From Streptomyces cyaneogriseus subsp. noncyanogenus (GTDB lineage Bacteria; Actinomycetota; Actinomycetes; Streptomycetales; Streptomycetaceae): 64,000 bases of DNA. The position numbers and the translations under genes are program-made. Each line of letters opens with the position of its first letter. Position 1 is the first letter of the stretch. The notes beneath the pieces are model-generated. The model was not told the DNA's origin and searched no databases. It saw nothing but the letters and a program-made list of their open reading frames with translations. The stretch is taken from NCBI RefSeq assembly GCF_000931445.1, contig NZ_CP010849.1, positions 5,518,001 through 5,582,000 of the forward strand. Direction: 5' to 3'. Below are positions 9,293-18,592 of the stretch, one piece after another.

Positions 9293-9959
9293 CGCGCCCC
9301 TCGCGCAGTTCGATCACGCGGTCCGCGAAGTGCCGTACGACCGCGCGGTCGTGGCAGATGAACAGGTAGCCGAGGCCCAGCTCGTCCTGGAGGTCGACGA
9401 GCAGGTTCAGCACACCGGCCCGGACCGAGGCGTCCAGCGCCGACACCGGTTCGTCCAGGACCAGCAGCCGCGGTTCGCAGGCCAGGGCGCGGGCGATGCC
9501 GGCGCGCTGGCACTGGCCGCCGGACAGCTCGTGCGGGCGGCGGTCGCCGTACGACGGGGCCAGGCCGACGCGTTCGAGGAGTCCGGCCACCCGGGCGGGG
9601 CCGTCGTCGGGGTTCCAGCGGCCCCGCACCTTCAGCGGTTCCGCCACGGCGTCGCGGATGCGGTGGCGGGGGCTGAGGGAGCCGTAGGGGTCCTGGAGGA
9701 CGGGCTGCATCCGGGGGCGCAGGGGGCGCAGTTCGCGTTCGGTCAGGCCGGTCAGCTCGCGGCCCTCGAAGCGGACCTCGCCGCCGTCGGGGCGGCGCAG
9801 CAGCAGCACCGCCAGCGCGGTGGAGGACTTCCCGCAGCCGGAGGGGCCGTCGAGGGCGAGGGTCTCGCCGGCCTCCAGCGCGAAGGACACGTGGTCGACG
9901 GCGGTCACCGGGCCGTAGCGGACCACCAGGTCGCGGACGTCCAGCAGCGGCTCGGTCAC
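9246..9959 (-). CDS. ABC transporter ATPase, DppF/OppF type
   Basis: 237 aa. Walker A GPSGCGKSS, Q-loop MQPVLQDPYGSLSPRH typical of oligopeptide/nickel importers, signature ELSGGQCQRAGIARAL, Walker B LLVLDEPVSALD and H-loop ICHDRAVV. It lacks the C-terminal oligopeptide extension. GTG start overlaps the stop of the upstream ATPase (GTGA), showing translational coupling. Last gene of the four-gene importer operon. The extra Cys in FICHD and in SGGQCQR are unusual but not at catalytic positions. Confidence 0.9.
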   Translation of the reverse strand: MTEPLLDVRDLVVRYGPVTAVDHVSFALEAGETLALDGPSGCGKSSTALAVLLLRRPDGGEVRFEGRELTGLTERELRPLRPRMQPVLQDPYGSLSPRHRIRDAVAEPLKVRGRWNPDDGPARVAGLLERVGLAPSYGDRRPHELSGGQCQRAGIARALACEPRLLVLDEPVSALDASVRAGVLNLLVDLQDELGLGYLFICHDRAVVRHFADRVIELREGRVTSEWRPRSPDAALR

Positions 9960-11080
9960 AGGAACTCCCGGATCGGGTCGGGGACGTCGGCCGCCCGGTG
10001 GCAGGCGACCAGCCGTCCGTCCAGCGGCTGCGGCTCCGGCTCCCGCGTCCGGCAGGGATCGGCGGCCAGCGGGCAGCGCGGGGCGAAGGCGCAGCCCGCG
10101 CCGAGGGAGCCCGGTGCGGGCGGGGAGCCGGGAAGCGCCGGGAGACGGCGGCGGGGCGGGCCGTCCGGCCGGGGGAGCGAGGCCAGCAGGCCCGCGGTGT
10201 AGGGGGCGCGGGGGCGGGTCAGGACCCGGGCGGCGGGGCCGAGTTCGGCCGCCCGGCCGGCGTACATCACCAGCACGCGGTCGGCGTGCCGACGGACGAC
10301 GTCCAGGTCGTGCGTGACGAGGACCAGCGCGGCACCGACCGCCTCCCGCTGCTCGGCGAGGACCCGCAGCACCTGCTCGCGGCGCTCCTCGTCCAGCGCG
10401 GTGGTCGGCTCGTCGGCGACGACCACGTCCGGCTCGTTGACCGTCGCCATGGCGATCACCGCGCGCTGCCGCATGCCGCCGGAGTACTCGTGCGGGTACG
10501 CCCGCGCCCGGCGGGCGGCGTCCGGGACGCCGACCCGGTCCAGCGCCGCCACCGCCCGCGCCGCCGCCTCGCGCCGGGACACCCGGCGCACCGACCGCAC
10601 CGCGGCGGCGAGCTGGTCGCCGACCGGGTGGACGGGGGAGAGGGCGGACAGGGCGTCCTGCGGCACGAGGCCGATCCGGCGCCCGCGCTCGGCCGCGAGA
10701 TCGGCGGAGCCCCGCAGCAGGACGGTGCCGCTGGTCGCCGCATCCCGCGGCACCATCCGGAGCAGCGCCCGCGCGGTGAGGGACTTGCCGGCGCCGGACT
10801 CGCCGACGATGCCGAGGACTTCGCCCGGGCGGACGTCGAAGGAGAGCCCGCGCACGACTTCCACGCCGTCGAAGGAGATGCGCAGGTCCTGGACGGAGAG
10901 GAGGGGCGCCGGGGGCAATGCGGGTGCCGCGCGTCCCGGGGCGGGAGGCGCGGTGCGGTGCGGCTCGGCCTCCGTGTCCGGTGTGTGCGCCGCGTCGGGG
11001 GACGGCGCCGGCCGGGCGCCGGAGTGCCGGCCGGGGGAGGGTGCGCGGTGGGGCTCGTGGGCCGGGGCGTCAGGCTTCAC
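9956..11080 (-). CDS. ABC transporter ATPase, DppD/OppD type
   Basis: 374 aa. A Pro/Ala/His-rich N-terminal segment of about 65 residues precedes the ATPase core (Walker A GESGAGKS, signature YSGGMRQRAVIAMA, Walker B VVADEPTTALD) and the C-terminal oligopeptide-family domain with clustered Cys (GCAFAPRCPLAADPC). GTG at 11080 chosen because GGAAGGAGA lies 7 nt upstream; it overlaps the permease stop by 11 nt. The frame is open upstream inside the permease gene but that is not coding. The long N-terminal tail is atypical. Confidence 0.85.
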   Translation of the reverse strand: MKPDAPAHEPHRAPSPGRHSGARPAPSPDAAHTPDTEAEPHRTAPPAPGRAAPALPPAPLLSVQDLRISFDGVEVVRGLSFDVRPGEVLGIVGESGAGKSLTARALLRMVPRDAATSGTVLLRGSADLAAERGRRIGLVPQDALSALSPVHPVGDQLAAAVRSVRRVSRREAAARAVAALDRVGVPDAARRARAYPHEYSGGMRQRAVIAMATVNEPDVVVADEPTTALDEERREQVLRVLAEQREAVGAALVLVTHDLDVVRRHADRVLVMYAGRAAELGPAARVLTRPRAPYTAGLLASLPRPDGPPRRRLPALPGSPPAPGSLGAGCAFAPRCPLAADPCRTREPEPQPLDGRLVACHRAADVPDPIREFL

Positions 11081-12947
11081 CGGCGGTCTCCTTCCGGTTC
11101 GGGCCGGGGGCCGTGGCCGGTGCCGGCGTCCGGGCGGGGGCCGTGGCCGTCCGGGCGGCGGGCACCGCCGGGGACGGCAGGGGGCGGCGGTCAGGGCCCC
11201 GGCCTGCCGTTCCGGGGGTGCGGCGAGGGCGCGTGCGGCCGCGGGGCAGCGACGACGCCGAGACCGCGAGCCCGGCCAGGAGGGCCAGGGCGACGGCGGG
11301 GGCGAGGGCGGCCCAGGGGGCGCGTTCCACATAGGCGCGGGACTCGTCGAGGAGCAGGCCCCACTCCGGGGCGGGCGGCTGCGCGCCCAGGCCCAGGAAG
11401 CCGAGCGAGGCCAGGGCGAGGGCGATGCCGGGCAGCCGCAGCAGGGCGTGCCGGGCGACCGGGGCGGCCACCGACGGCAGGACGTGCCGGGTCAGGATCC
11501 ACGCCGGCGACGCGCCGATGGCCCGCTGCGCGGTGAGGAACGCCGAGGCCCGCACCTCCTGCACCAGCGCCGCCGCGTGCGCGGCCAGCGGCGGCCAGGA
11601 GATCAGCGCCACGGCGAGGGCGGCGCCGCCGGTGCCGGGCCCGGCCGCCGCGGCGACCAGGATGCCGACGATCACCGGCGGCAGGGCGTTGGCGATGTCC
11701 GCCGCGCCTGCCGCGACCCCCGGCAGGAAGCCCAGGGCCAGTCCGGCCAGCAGACTCAGCAGACAGACGGCGGCCGCCGTGCCGACCGTCGAGGCGGCGC
11801 CGTGCCCGAGCCGTGCCAGCACGTCCCGGCCGAGTCCGTCGGTGCCCAGCGGGTACGCCCAGGAGGGCGCCGACAGGCGGGCGGTGGTGTCGACGGCGTA
11901 CGGGTCGCGCAGCAGGCCCCAGCCGATCGCGGCCAGCAGCACCGCGGCGAGGACCACCGGCACCGCCGGGTGGGCGCGCACCGGCCGGGCCGGGGGCAGC
12001 GCCAGCCCGGCGTCGCGCAGGGCGGGGCCCAGCAGCCGGTGCCGTACCAGCGCGGCCAGCGCGCCGGTGACCAGGCCGAGGACGAGCAGGGCCAGGACGG
12101 CGCCCTGGAGCAGCGGCAGGTCCTGCGACTTGGCCGCCCCCAGCGCCGTACGCCCGATGCCGGGCACCGCGAACACCGTCTCCACCGCGACCGCGCCGCC
12201 CGTCAGCCCCACGGCCACCATCCCGAACTGCGGGACCAGCGGCGGCAGTACGCGGCGCAGCGCGGCGGCCGAGACACGGGCCCGGCTCACGCCCGCGCCC
12301 CGCCACAGCTCCACCCACCGCTCGTCCAGCACGGCCGGCAGCGCGTCCGCCACCAGCCGTCCGAGCAGCCCGCCCGCCGGGACGCCCAGCGCGAGGGCGG
12401 GCAGCACCAGATATCGGGGTCCCTGCCAGCCCGACGTGGGCAGCCACCCCAGCCACACCCCGCACACCAGCAGCGCGACCGTGGCGAGCAGGAACTCCGG
12501 TACGGCGGCCGGCATCGCGGCGCCCGCCCCGGCCGAGCCCCGGCCCCGCACCAGCACCGGCGCCACCAGCGCGACGGCCAGCACCAGCGCCACGCCGAGC
12601 GCGGCGGCCATCAGGCCCAGCGACACCTGGAGCCCGGAGAGCACGGAGGGCAGCACCTCGGTCCCCGACACCCAGGAGGTGCCGAGGTCGCCGCGGAGCA
12701 GCCCGGCGGCCCAGTCGCCGAGCAGGGCGAGCGGACCGGCGTCCAGGCCGAGGTCCCGGCGGACGGCGTCCAGGGCCTCCGCGGTCGGCTCCTGCTCGGC
12801 GGAGCGGGCGCGCAGCACGGTCAGCGCCGGATCCCGGCCGGACAGCCAGGGCAGCAGGCCGACGGCGGCCAGCACCGCGAGGAGGGACAGGACGCGGGTC
12901 GTCCCCGCCGCGCCCGGCCGCACAGCCCGCCCCATTCCCGGCCTCAC
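11070..12947 (-). CDS. Fused DppB-DppC type ABC permease
   Basis: 625 aa carrying two complete binding-protein-dependent permease domains. The N-terminal half looks like DppB/NikB (large periplasmic loop after TM1 with GLDAGPLALLGDWAAGLLRG, EAA loop around ELWRGAGVSRARV, then VFAVPGIGRTALGA). The C-terminal half looks like DppC/NikC (GTDGLGRDVLARL, EAA loop FLTAQRAIGASPAWILTRHVLP, GFLGLGAQPPAPEWGLLL). Normally these are two proteins. GTG overlaps the binding-protein stop (GTGA); an ATG at 12935 is an alternative. The C-terminal 50 residues are Pro/Arg-rich. Confidence 0.87.
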   Translation of the reverse strand: MRPGMGRAVRPGAAGTTRVLSLLAVLAAVGLLPWLSGRDPALTVLRARSAEQEPTAEALDAVRRDLGLDAGPLALLGDWAAGLLRGDLGTSWVSGTEVLPSVLSGLQVSLGLMAAALGVALVLAVALVAPVLVRGRGSAGAGAAMPAAVPEFLLATVALLVCGVWLGWLPTSGWQGPRYLVLPALALGVPAGGLLGRLVADALPAVLDERWVELWRGAGVSRARVSAAALRRVLPPLVPQFGMVAVGLTGGAVAVETVFAVPGIGRTALGAAKSQDLPLLQGAVLALLVLGLVTGALAALVRHRLLGPALRDAGLALPPARPVRAHPAVPVVLAAVLLAAIGWGLLRDPYAVDTTARLSAPSWAYPLGTDGLGRDVLARLGHGAASTVGTAAAVCLLSLLAGLALGFLPGVAAGAADIANALPPVIVGILVAAAAGPGTGGAALAVALISWPPLAAHAAALVQEVRASAFLTAQRAIGASPAWILTRHVLPSVAAPVARHALLRLPGIALALASLGFLGLGAQPPAPEWGLLLDESRAYVERAPWAALAPAVALALLAGLAVSASSLPRGRTRPRRTPGTAGRGPDRRPLPSPAVPAARTATAPARTPAPATAPGPNRKETAGEA

Positions 12948-14431
12948 TTCAGGTGCGTGTCGAGCGTGACCAGCTCCCGCTCGCGCGGGTCGTGGGCGGC
13001 GCCGACCACATCGGCCGCGTCGCCCTGGATCACCCGCTCGTGGAGCATCGGCACGGCCGCGTCGGTGGCGAGCACGGCGGCCTCTGCCTCGACGACCGCC
13101 TTGCGCCGGGCGTCACCGGTCGGCGTCCCGCCGGCCTTCGCCAGCGCCCGGTCCACGGCCGGGTCGGCGAGCTGGGAGATGTTGAAGGAACCGTCGGAGG
13201 CGAAGTCGCTGTAGAGGTAGGCGGCCGGGTCGCCGGAGTCGAGGACGGTGGCCCGGGACAGGACGAAGGCGTCGAAGGCGCCCGCCAGCGCGTCCGACTC
13301 GATGTTGGCGTACTCGCGCACCTCCAGCTTCACCTCGAACCCGGCCTCCTGGAGCTGCTGCTGCAACGCGGCGGCCACCTCCGGCAGTTCGGCCCGGTCG
13401 GTGAAGGTGCCGATGGTGACGGTCCGCCCGTCCGGCTTCTCCGGGGCGGCCCGCCTCACCTCGGTGCGCAGGCCGGCGGCCCACGGCAGCGCGGGGCCCA
13501 GCAGCCCCTCGGCCGCGTCGGCGCGCCCCTCGTACACGCCCTTCACGATCGACTCCGCGTCGATCGCCTCCCGGGCGGCGGCCCGCAGCCCGGGGTCCTT
13601 GAAGGGGCCCTTGGCGGTGTTGAGGTACAGGGTGTTGGTGCGCGGCATGGGAACCTCGGTGATCAGGTCCTCGTCCAGCAGCGCCGCCTGCGAGACGGGC
13701 ACCGCCTCGACGATGTCGGCCTCGCCGCTGCGCAGGGCGGCGGCGCGGGCGGTGCCGTCGGGGACGAACCTCACGTCGATGCCGGGGGCCTTGGCCCTGC
13801 CGCCCCAGTAGTCGTCGTAGCGGTCGAGGGTGGCGGAGGAGGTGCCGTCGACCTCGGTCAGCTCGAAGGGACCGGTGCCGGCGCCCACCGGGTCGACGGT
13901 CTTCCCCCGGTACGCCTTGGCCGCCAGGATCGCCAGCTGCGGGGAGCTGAGCCGCTGGGGGAGCAGGGGGTCCTCGTCGGCGGTGGTGACCACGACGGTG
14001 TCGGTGCCCCGCGGCTTCGCCGTCAGCTCGACCCCGTCCAGGATGCGGGGCTTGGGGGAGGCGCCGGCCGCCCGGGTGAGCGACCGGACGACGGCCCGGG
14101 CGTCCAGTTCGGTGCCGTCGTGGAAGGTGACGCCGTCCCGGAGGGTGAACGTCCAGTCGCGGCCCGACTGCTTCCAGCGCGTGGCGAGCGCCGGTTCGGC
14201 GTCGCCGTCGGCGTCCAGCTTCACCAGCGTCTCCGCCGTGGACCAGCGCGACAGCTTGAACGCGTCGTCGGACAGCGGCGACAGGCCCGAGCGCGGGGGC
14301 TGCATCATCGCGACGCGAAGGCGCTCGCCCTCGCCGGACCCGTCGGCACCGGTGGCCGAGAAGCACCCGGTGAGCAGGGCGGAGGCGGCGAGGGCCGCGG
14401 GGAGGGGCAGCAGGCGGGCGGGGACGCGCAC
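12944..14431 (-). CDS. ABC transporter substrate-binding lipoprotein (SBP_bac_5)
   Basis: 495 aa. Lipoprotein signal with lipobox LLTGC (Cys about residue 22), then a family 5 extracellular solute-binding domain (WTFTLRDGVTFHDGTELDARAV; VGAGTGPFELTEVD; YWGG). This family binds peptides, nickel complexes and metallophores. GTG start with a CCGGAGTG Shine-Dalgarno. First gene of the importer operon; its promoter carries a Zur-like box, which favours a metal or metallophore substrate over plain peptides. Substrate is inferred, not shown. Confidence 0.88.
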   Translation of the reverse strand: MRVPARLLPLPAALAASALLTGCFSATGADGSGEGERLRVAMMQPPRSGLSPLSDDAFKLSRWSTAETLVKLDADGDAEPALATRWKQSGRDWTFTLRDGVTFHDGTELDARAVVRSLTRAAGASPKPRILDGVELTAKPRGTDTVVVTTADEDPLLPQRLSSPQLAILAAKAYRGKTVDPVGAGTGPFELTEVDGTSSATLDRYDDYWGGRAKAPGIDVRFVPDGTARAAALRSGEADIVEAVPVSQAALLDEDLITEVPMPRTNTLYLNTAKGPFKDPGLRAAAREAIDAESIVKGVYEGRADAAEGLLGPALPWAAGLRTEVRRAAPEKPDGRTVTIGTFTDRAELPEVAAALQQQLQEAGFEVKLEVREYANIESDALAGAFDAFVLSRATVLDSGDPAAYLYSDFASDGSFNISQLADPAVDRALAKAGGTPTGDARRKAVVEAEAAVLATDAAVPMLHERVIQGDAADVVGAAHDPRERELVTLDTHLK

Positions 14432-14488
14432 GGAACACTCCGGGTAAAGGACCGGTCAAAGGTTGAGCGTGCGACGACCGTAGCATGA

Positions 14489-14503
14489 TGACAATCGTTT
14501 TCA
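14489..14503 (-). promoter_or_regulatory. Zur-like box in importer promoter
   Basis: TGACAATCGTTTTCA on the + strand (TGAAAACGATTGTCA on the coding strand) is a 7-1-7 inverted repeat very close to actinobacterial zinc-uptake-regulator boxes (TGAAAATCATTTTCA type). It starts 58 nt upstream of the binding-protein gene and lies between a weak -35 (TTCTGA) and a -10-like TACGGT, where a repressor would block RNA polymerase. Confidence 0.6.
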
Positions 14504-14552
14504 GAACGCGGGTTCCGGACCCCCCGGACGTCCCACCCGCGCACCGGGCGCA

Positions 14553-15773
14553 TCAAGCGCCCGGCTGGAGACGCGCCCCCTTCAGCGCCATGTGCAGCAG
14601 CAGCCGGTCCTCCCCGTCGTCCAGGTCCAGGCCCGTGAGCTGCTCGACGCGGGAGAGGCGGTAGTACAGGGTCTGGCGGTGGATGCCGAGCTCGGCGGCG
14701 GTGCGGCCGGCCTGGCCGGCCCGGTCCAGGTAGACCTCGGCGGTGCGGGCCAGCTCCCGGTGGGCGGGGGAGAGCAGGGCCCGTACGGCGGGGTCCTGGG
14801 CGGCGCCCGCCGGGAGCGCGGTCAGCAGCCGGAACGGGCCGATCGAGGCCCACTCGGCGACCGGGCCGAGCCGCGGCTCGGCCAGGGCCGCGCGCGCCGC
14901 CGCCGACGCCTCCCGCCAGGCCGCGCCCAGCTCCGCGAGCCCGGTCCGCGCGGCGGCGACCCCCGCCGCCGGTTCGCCGGTACCCGCCCCGCCCGTCCCG
15001 CGCGCCCGCTCCAGCAGCCGTCCGGCCGCCGACACCGCCGGGCCCGGCACGTCCGCCGAGCGGAGCCGGACCAGCAGCGCCAGTGAGAGGCCCGCCGCGC
15101 CCCAGGGCACCGTGCACAGCGCGGTCGCCCCCGGCACCGTACGCACCGAGGGCGCCTCGTCGGGGTCGGCCGAGGGCCAGGGCGTCACGCACACCACCGT
15201 GTGCGGGCCCTGGGCGCGCGCCCCGAGGGCGGTGCGCAGCTCGGCGACGGCCATGTCCCGCTGCCAGTCGCGCTCGGCGGTCAGGACCGCCCGCAGCTCC
15301 CGGCTGAGGTCGGCCCCGTGCTGCGCCTCGTCCGCGAGGAGCGCGCCGATCCGGGCCGTCACCTCCATCGCCGCCGCGAGCTGCCGGGCGGTCGGGCCCG
15401 GCTCGGTGTCCAGCAGCCAGACGTAGCCGAGGACGACACCCCGATGGCGTACGGGCAGGCAGACGCGGCCCCGCAGGACCCCCGCCTCCGGCGCCGGCGG
15501 GATGCGGACCGGGCCCGTCGCGCGCGTGATGCCGAACCCCTCGAACCAGGCCCGCACGGCCGCCGTCGACCGCCGGGTGAGGATCGAGCGGGCGCGGACC
15601 GGGTCCAGCGCCGACGGGTCCAGCTCGCCCTCGCTGTCGTAGGCGCCGAAGGCGATCAGCTCGAAGTCGCGGTTCTCCAGGGTCGCGGGGACGCCCAGCA
15701 GCTCCGAGACCTCGTCGACCAGCTCCTGGTACTCACCCTTGAAATCCGACGTCACCCGGGCATTCTGCCGCAT
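14553..15773 (-). CDS. PucR/CdaR-type helix-turn-helix regulator (likely proline-use regulator)
   Basis: 406 aa from the ATG at 15773. Central GAF-like region (about residues 40-190: VRGWFEGFGIT-like, VCLPVRHRGVVLGYVWLLD), then a C-terminal PucR HTH_30 motif (AAELGIHRQTLYYRLSRVEQLTGLDL). No DNA-binding domain at the N-terminus. Start uncertain: GTG at 15755 (VTSDFKG) and upstream ATGs are possible. It is divergent from proline dehydrogenase, and such PucR regulators activate proline catabolism in Streptomyces, so the same role is inferred. The reader should note that it is separated from the importer by a short non-coding stretch and may be independent of it. Confidence 0.85.
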   Translation of the reverse strand: MRQNARVTSDFKGEYQELVDEVSELLGVPATLENRDFELIAFGAYDSEGELDPSALDPVRARSILTRRSTAAVRAWFEGFGITRATGPVRIPPAPEAGVLRGRVCLPVRHRGVVLGYVWLLDTEPGPTARQLAAAMEVTARIGALLADEAQHGADLSRELRAVLTAERDWQRDMAVAELRTALGARAQGPHTVVCVTPWPSADPDEAPSVRTVPGATALCTVPWGAAGLSLALLVRLRSADVPGPAVSAAGRLLERARGTGGAGTGEPAAGVAAARTGLAELGAAWREASAAARAALAEPRLGPVAEWASIGPFRLLTALPAGAAQDPAVRALLSPAHRELARTAEVYLDRAGQAGRTAAELGIHRQTLYYRLSRVEQLTGLDLDDGEDRLLLHMALKGARLQPGA

Positions 15774-15937
15774 AAACCCAGGCCCTTCATACATCTGTCT
15801 GAGATCTGCGGCACGGATGCGTGACACCTGTCGATGGCCGAGGATCGGAGGGATCCTTAGGTTTCACGGTGGTTCTCCGTGCCGTTCCCGAAAGGTCGGG
15901 TTACGGCCCTTGGCGCATGTGTAAGTGGAGGTGCCCC

Positions 15938-16864
15938 GTGCTGGGTCCCGTGATTCTCGCCGCGTCGCGCAGCGACCGGATGCGACGTCTGGTCTCGGCG
16001 GCCCCGGTGACCAAGCCGGTCGTCGACCGCTTCATCCCCGGCGAGACGGTCGACGAGGTCCTGCCGATCATCCAGGACCTCACCGGCAAGGGCCTGGAGC
16101 TGACCATGGACGTCGTCGGCGAGGACATCACCACCCCCGAGCAGGCCGAGGCCGCCCGGGACGCCTACCTGGAGCTGATCGACCGGCTCAAGCCGCTGGA
16201 GCTCGGCACCCGCGCGGAGATGTCGGTGAAGCTCTCCATGTTCGGCCAGGCGCTGGACGGCGGCCACGAGCTGGCCCTGAAGAACGTCCGCCCGGTCGTC
16301 GAGGCCGCCGCCGAGATCGGCACCACGGTCACGCTGGACGCCGAGGACCACACCACGCTGGACTCGATGTTCGCCATCCACGACGAGCTGCGCAAGGACT
16401 TCCCGCAGACCGGCTGCGTCATCCAGTCCTACCTCTTCCGCACCGAGGCCGACGCGCGCCGGCTCGCCGCGAACGGCAGTCGCGTACGGTTGGTGAAGGG
16501 CGCGTACAAGGAGCCCGCCGAGGTCGCGTACCAGCAGAAGGCCGAGATCGACAAGGCGTACGTACGCATCCTGAGGACGCTGATGGAGGGCGACGGCTAC
16601 CCGATGATCGGGTCCCACGACCCGCGTCTGATCGCCATCGCCCAGGAGCTCGCCCGGCGCGCCGGGCGCAAGCTCGACGAGTACGAGTTCCAGATGCTGT
16701 ACGGCATCCGCGGGGACGAGCACCTGCGGCTGGCCGCCGAGGGCCACCGCATGCGCGTCTACACGGCGTACGGCACCGACTGGTACGGCTACTTCATGCG
16801 GCGGCTGGCGGAGAAGCCGGCGAACCTGCGCTTCTTCGCCCGCTCGATGGTCACCAAGGGCTGA
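15938..16864 (+). CDS. Proline dehydrogenase (monofunctional)
   Basis: 308 aa FAD-dependent TIM-barrel PRODH, the size of monofunctional actinobacterial enzymes; oxidises L-proline to pyrroline-5-carboxylate. Conserved blocks: MSVKLSMFGQALD, TTVTLDAEDHTT, RLVKGAYKEPAEVA, and the C-terminal YEFQMLYGIR. GTG start at 15938 with GGAGGTG 7 nt upstream; the frame is open further upstream but similarity starts at MLGPVILAASRS. Followed 50 nt later by pruA; the pair converts proline to glutamate. Confidence 0.95.
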   Translation: MLGPVILAASRSDRMRRLVSAAPVTKPVVDRFIPGETVDEVLPIIQDLTGKGLELTMDVVGEDITTPEQAEAARDAYLELIDRLKPLELGTRAEMSVKLSMFGQALDGGHELALKNVRPVVEAAAEIGTTVTLDAEDHTTLDSMFAIHDELRKDFPQTGCVIQSYLFRTEADARRLAANGSRVRLVKGAYKEPAEVAYQQKAEIDKAYVRILRTLMEGDGYPMIGSHDPRLIAIAQELARRAGRKLDEYEFQMLYGIRGDEHLRLAAEGHRMRVYTAYGTDWYGYFMRRLAEKPANLRFFARSMVTKG

Positions 16865-16914
16865 GCCCGCACCACCGCTCGCAACACCGCTCAAGATCAA
16901 GGAGTTCGGAACCC

Positions 16915-18546
16915 ATGGACGCTGTGACCCAGGTCCCCACCCCCGTCAACGAGCCGGTGCACGGCTACGCCCCCGGCTCGCCCGAGCGCGCCCGCCTGGA
17001 GGTCAAGCTCAAGGAGCTGGCCGAGAACCCGATCGACCTGCCCTGCACCATCGGCGGCGAGCGGCGCATGGGCGGCGGCGAGGAGTTCCAGGTCGTCCAG
17101 CCGCACAACCACAAGGCCGTCCTCGGCACCTACCGCAACGCCACCAAGCAGGACGCCCAGGACGCCGTCGACGCGGCCCTGGCCGCCGCCCCGGCCTGGC
17201 GCGCGATGTCCTTCGACGACCGCGCGGCGATCATCCTGCGCGCCGCCGAGCTGCTGTCCGGCCCGTGGCGCGAGACCATGGCCGCCTCCACCATGCTGGG
17301 CCAGTCCAAGACCGCCCAGCAGGCCGAGATCGACACCCCCTGCGAGCTGGCCGACTTCTGGCGCTTCAACGTCCACTACGCCCGCCAGATCCTCGCCGAG
17401 CAGCCCCCGGCCAACGCCCCGGGGGTGTGGAACCGCCTGGACCACCGCCCGCTGGAGGGCTTCGTCTACGCGATCACGCCGTTCAACTTCACGGCGATCG
17501 CCGCCAACCTGCCCACCGCGCCCGCGCTCATGGGCAACGTGGTGGTCTGGAAGCCGTCCCCGACGCAGACCCACGCCGCCGTGCTGACCATGCGGCTGCT
17601 GGAGGAGGCGGGCCTGCCCAAGGGCGTCATCAACCTCGTCACCGGTGACGGCATCGAGGTCTCCGAGGTCGCCCTGAACCACCGCGACCTGGCCGGCATC
17701 CACTTCACCGGCTCGACCAAGACCTTCCAGTACCTGTGGAAGACGGTCGGCAACAACATCGAGAAGTACCGCGCCTACCCGCGCCTGGTCGGCGAGACCG
17801 GCGGCAAGGACTTCGTCGTCGCCCACCCGAGCGCCGACCGCGCCGTCCTCAAGACGGCCCTGACCCGCGGTGCCTTCGAGTACCAGGGCCAGAAGTGCTC
17901 CGCCACCTCCCGCGCCTACATCCCGGCGTCCATCTGGAACGACGGCTTCCGCGAGGAGTTCGCCGCCGAGGTCGACGGCATCGCGATGGGTGACGTCACC
18001 GACCTGTCGAACTTCATCGGCGCCGTCATCGACGAGCGGTCCTTCGCCAAGAACAAGGCCGCCATCGACCGGGCCGCCGCCGACCCCGCCTGCACCATCG
18101 TCGCGGGCGGCTCCTACGACGACTCGGTGGGCTGGTTCGTCCGCCCGACCGTCATCGAGTGCACCGACCCGGAGAACGAGGTCTTCCGCACCGAGTACTT
18201 CGGCCCGATCCTCGCCGTGTACGTCTACGAGGACGACAAGTACGACGAGATGCTGACCCAGATGGAGTCGGTCTCGGACTACGCCCTGACCGGTTCGGTC
18301 ATCGCGAACGACCGCGCGGCGGCGGCGTACACGATGGAGAAGCTGCGCTACGCGGCCGGCAACTTCTACATCAACGACAAGTCGACCGGCGCCGTCGTCG
18401 GCCAGCAGCCCTTCGGCGGCGGCCGGGCCTCCGGCACCAACGACAAGGCCGGCGCCCCGCAGAACCTGATGCGCTGGACCCTGACCCGCGCCATCAAGGA
18501 GACGCTGGTCCCGCCGACCGACTACACCTACCCGCACATGGGCTGA
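16915..18546 (+). CDS. pruA: L-glutamate gamma-semialdehyde (P5C) dehydrogenase
   Basis: 543 aa aldehyde dehydrogenase of the group A P5CDH type; NAD-dependent oxidation of glutamate semialdehyde to glutamate. Catalytic Cys328 in YQGQKCSATSRAY and Glu294 in VGETGGKDF; NAD site FTGSTKTFQYLW; C-terminal PFGGGRASGTNDKAG. ATG with AAGGAGTT 9 nt upstream. Second gene of the proline-catabolic pair. Confidence 0.96.
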   Translation: MDAVTQVPTPVNEPVHGYAPGSPERARLEVKLKELAENPIDLPCTIGGERRMGGGEEFQVVQPHNHKAVLGTYRNATKQDAQDAVDAALAAAPAWRAMSFDDRAAIILRAAELLSGPWRETMAASTMLGQSKTAQQAEIDTPCELADFWRFNVHYARQILAEQPPANAPGVWNRLDHRPLEGFVYAITPFNFTAIAANLPTAPALMGNVVVWKPSPTQTHAAVLTMRLLEEAGLPKGVINLVTGDGIEVSEVALNHRDLAGIHFTGSTKTFQYLWKTVGNNIEKYRAYPRLVGETGGKDFVVAHPSADRAVLKTALTRGAFEYQGQKCSATSRAYIPASIWNDGFREEFAAEVDGIAMGDVTDLSNFIGAVIDERSFAKNKAAIDRAAADPACTIVAGGSYDDSVGWFVRPTVIECTDPENEVFRTEYFGPILAVYVYEDDKYDEMLTQMESVSDYALTGSVIANDRAAAAYTMEKLRYAAGNFYINDKSTGAVVGQQPFGGGRASGTNDKAGAPQNLMRWTLTRAIKETLVPPTDYTYPHMG

Positions 18547-18558
18547 CGCCCGTGCACC

Positions 18559-18592
18559 GGACGGGCCGGGGCGTCAACGACCCGGCCCGTCC
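18559..18592. terminator. Bidirectional terminator after pruA
   Basis: Perfect 12-bp stem GGACGGGCCGGG / CCCGGCCCGTCC with a 10-nt loop, between convergent pruA and the GNAT gene and overlapping the last codons of the latter. Confidence 0.7.

Noticed and set aside
10314..13214. 966-aa + strand frame opposite the ABC transporter genes
   Set aside because: Arg/Gly/Ala-rich antisense translation; overlaps three well-supported genes.
14489..14503. Iron-regulator (IdeR/DmdR) or nickel (Nur) box
   Set aside because: The sequence lacks the TTAGGTTAGGCTAACC pattern and the TTGCA half-sites; the 7-1-7 TGA/TCA form fits Zur better.
15857..16900. Minus-strand 347-aa frame opposite proline dehydrogenase
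   Set aside because: Codon-shadow of PRODH with no recognisable motif.
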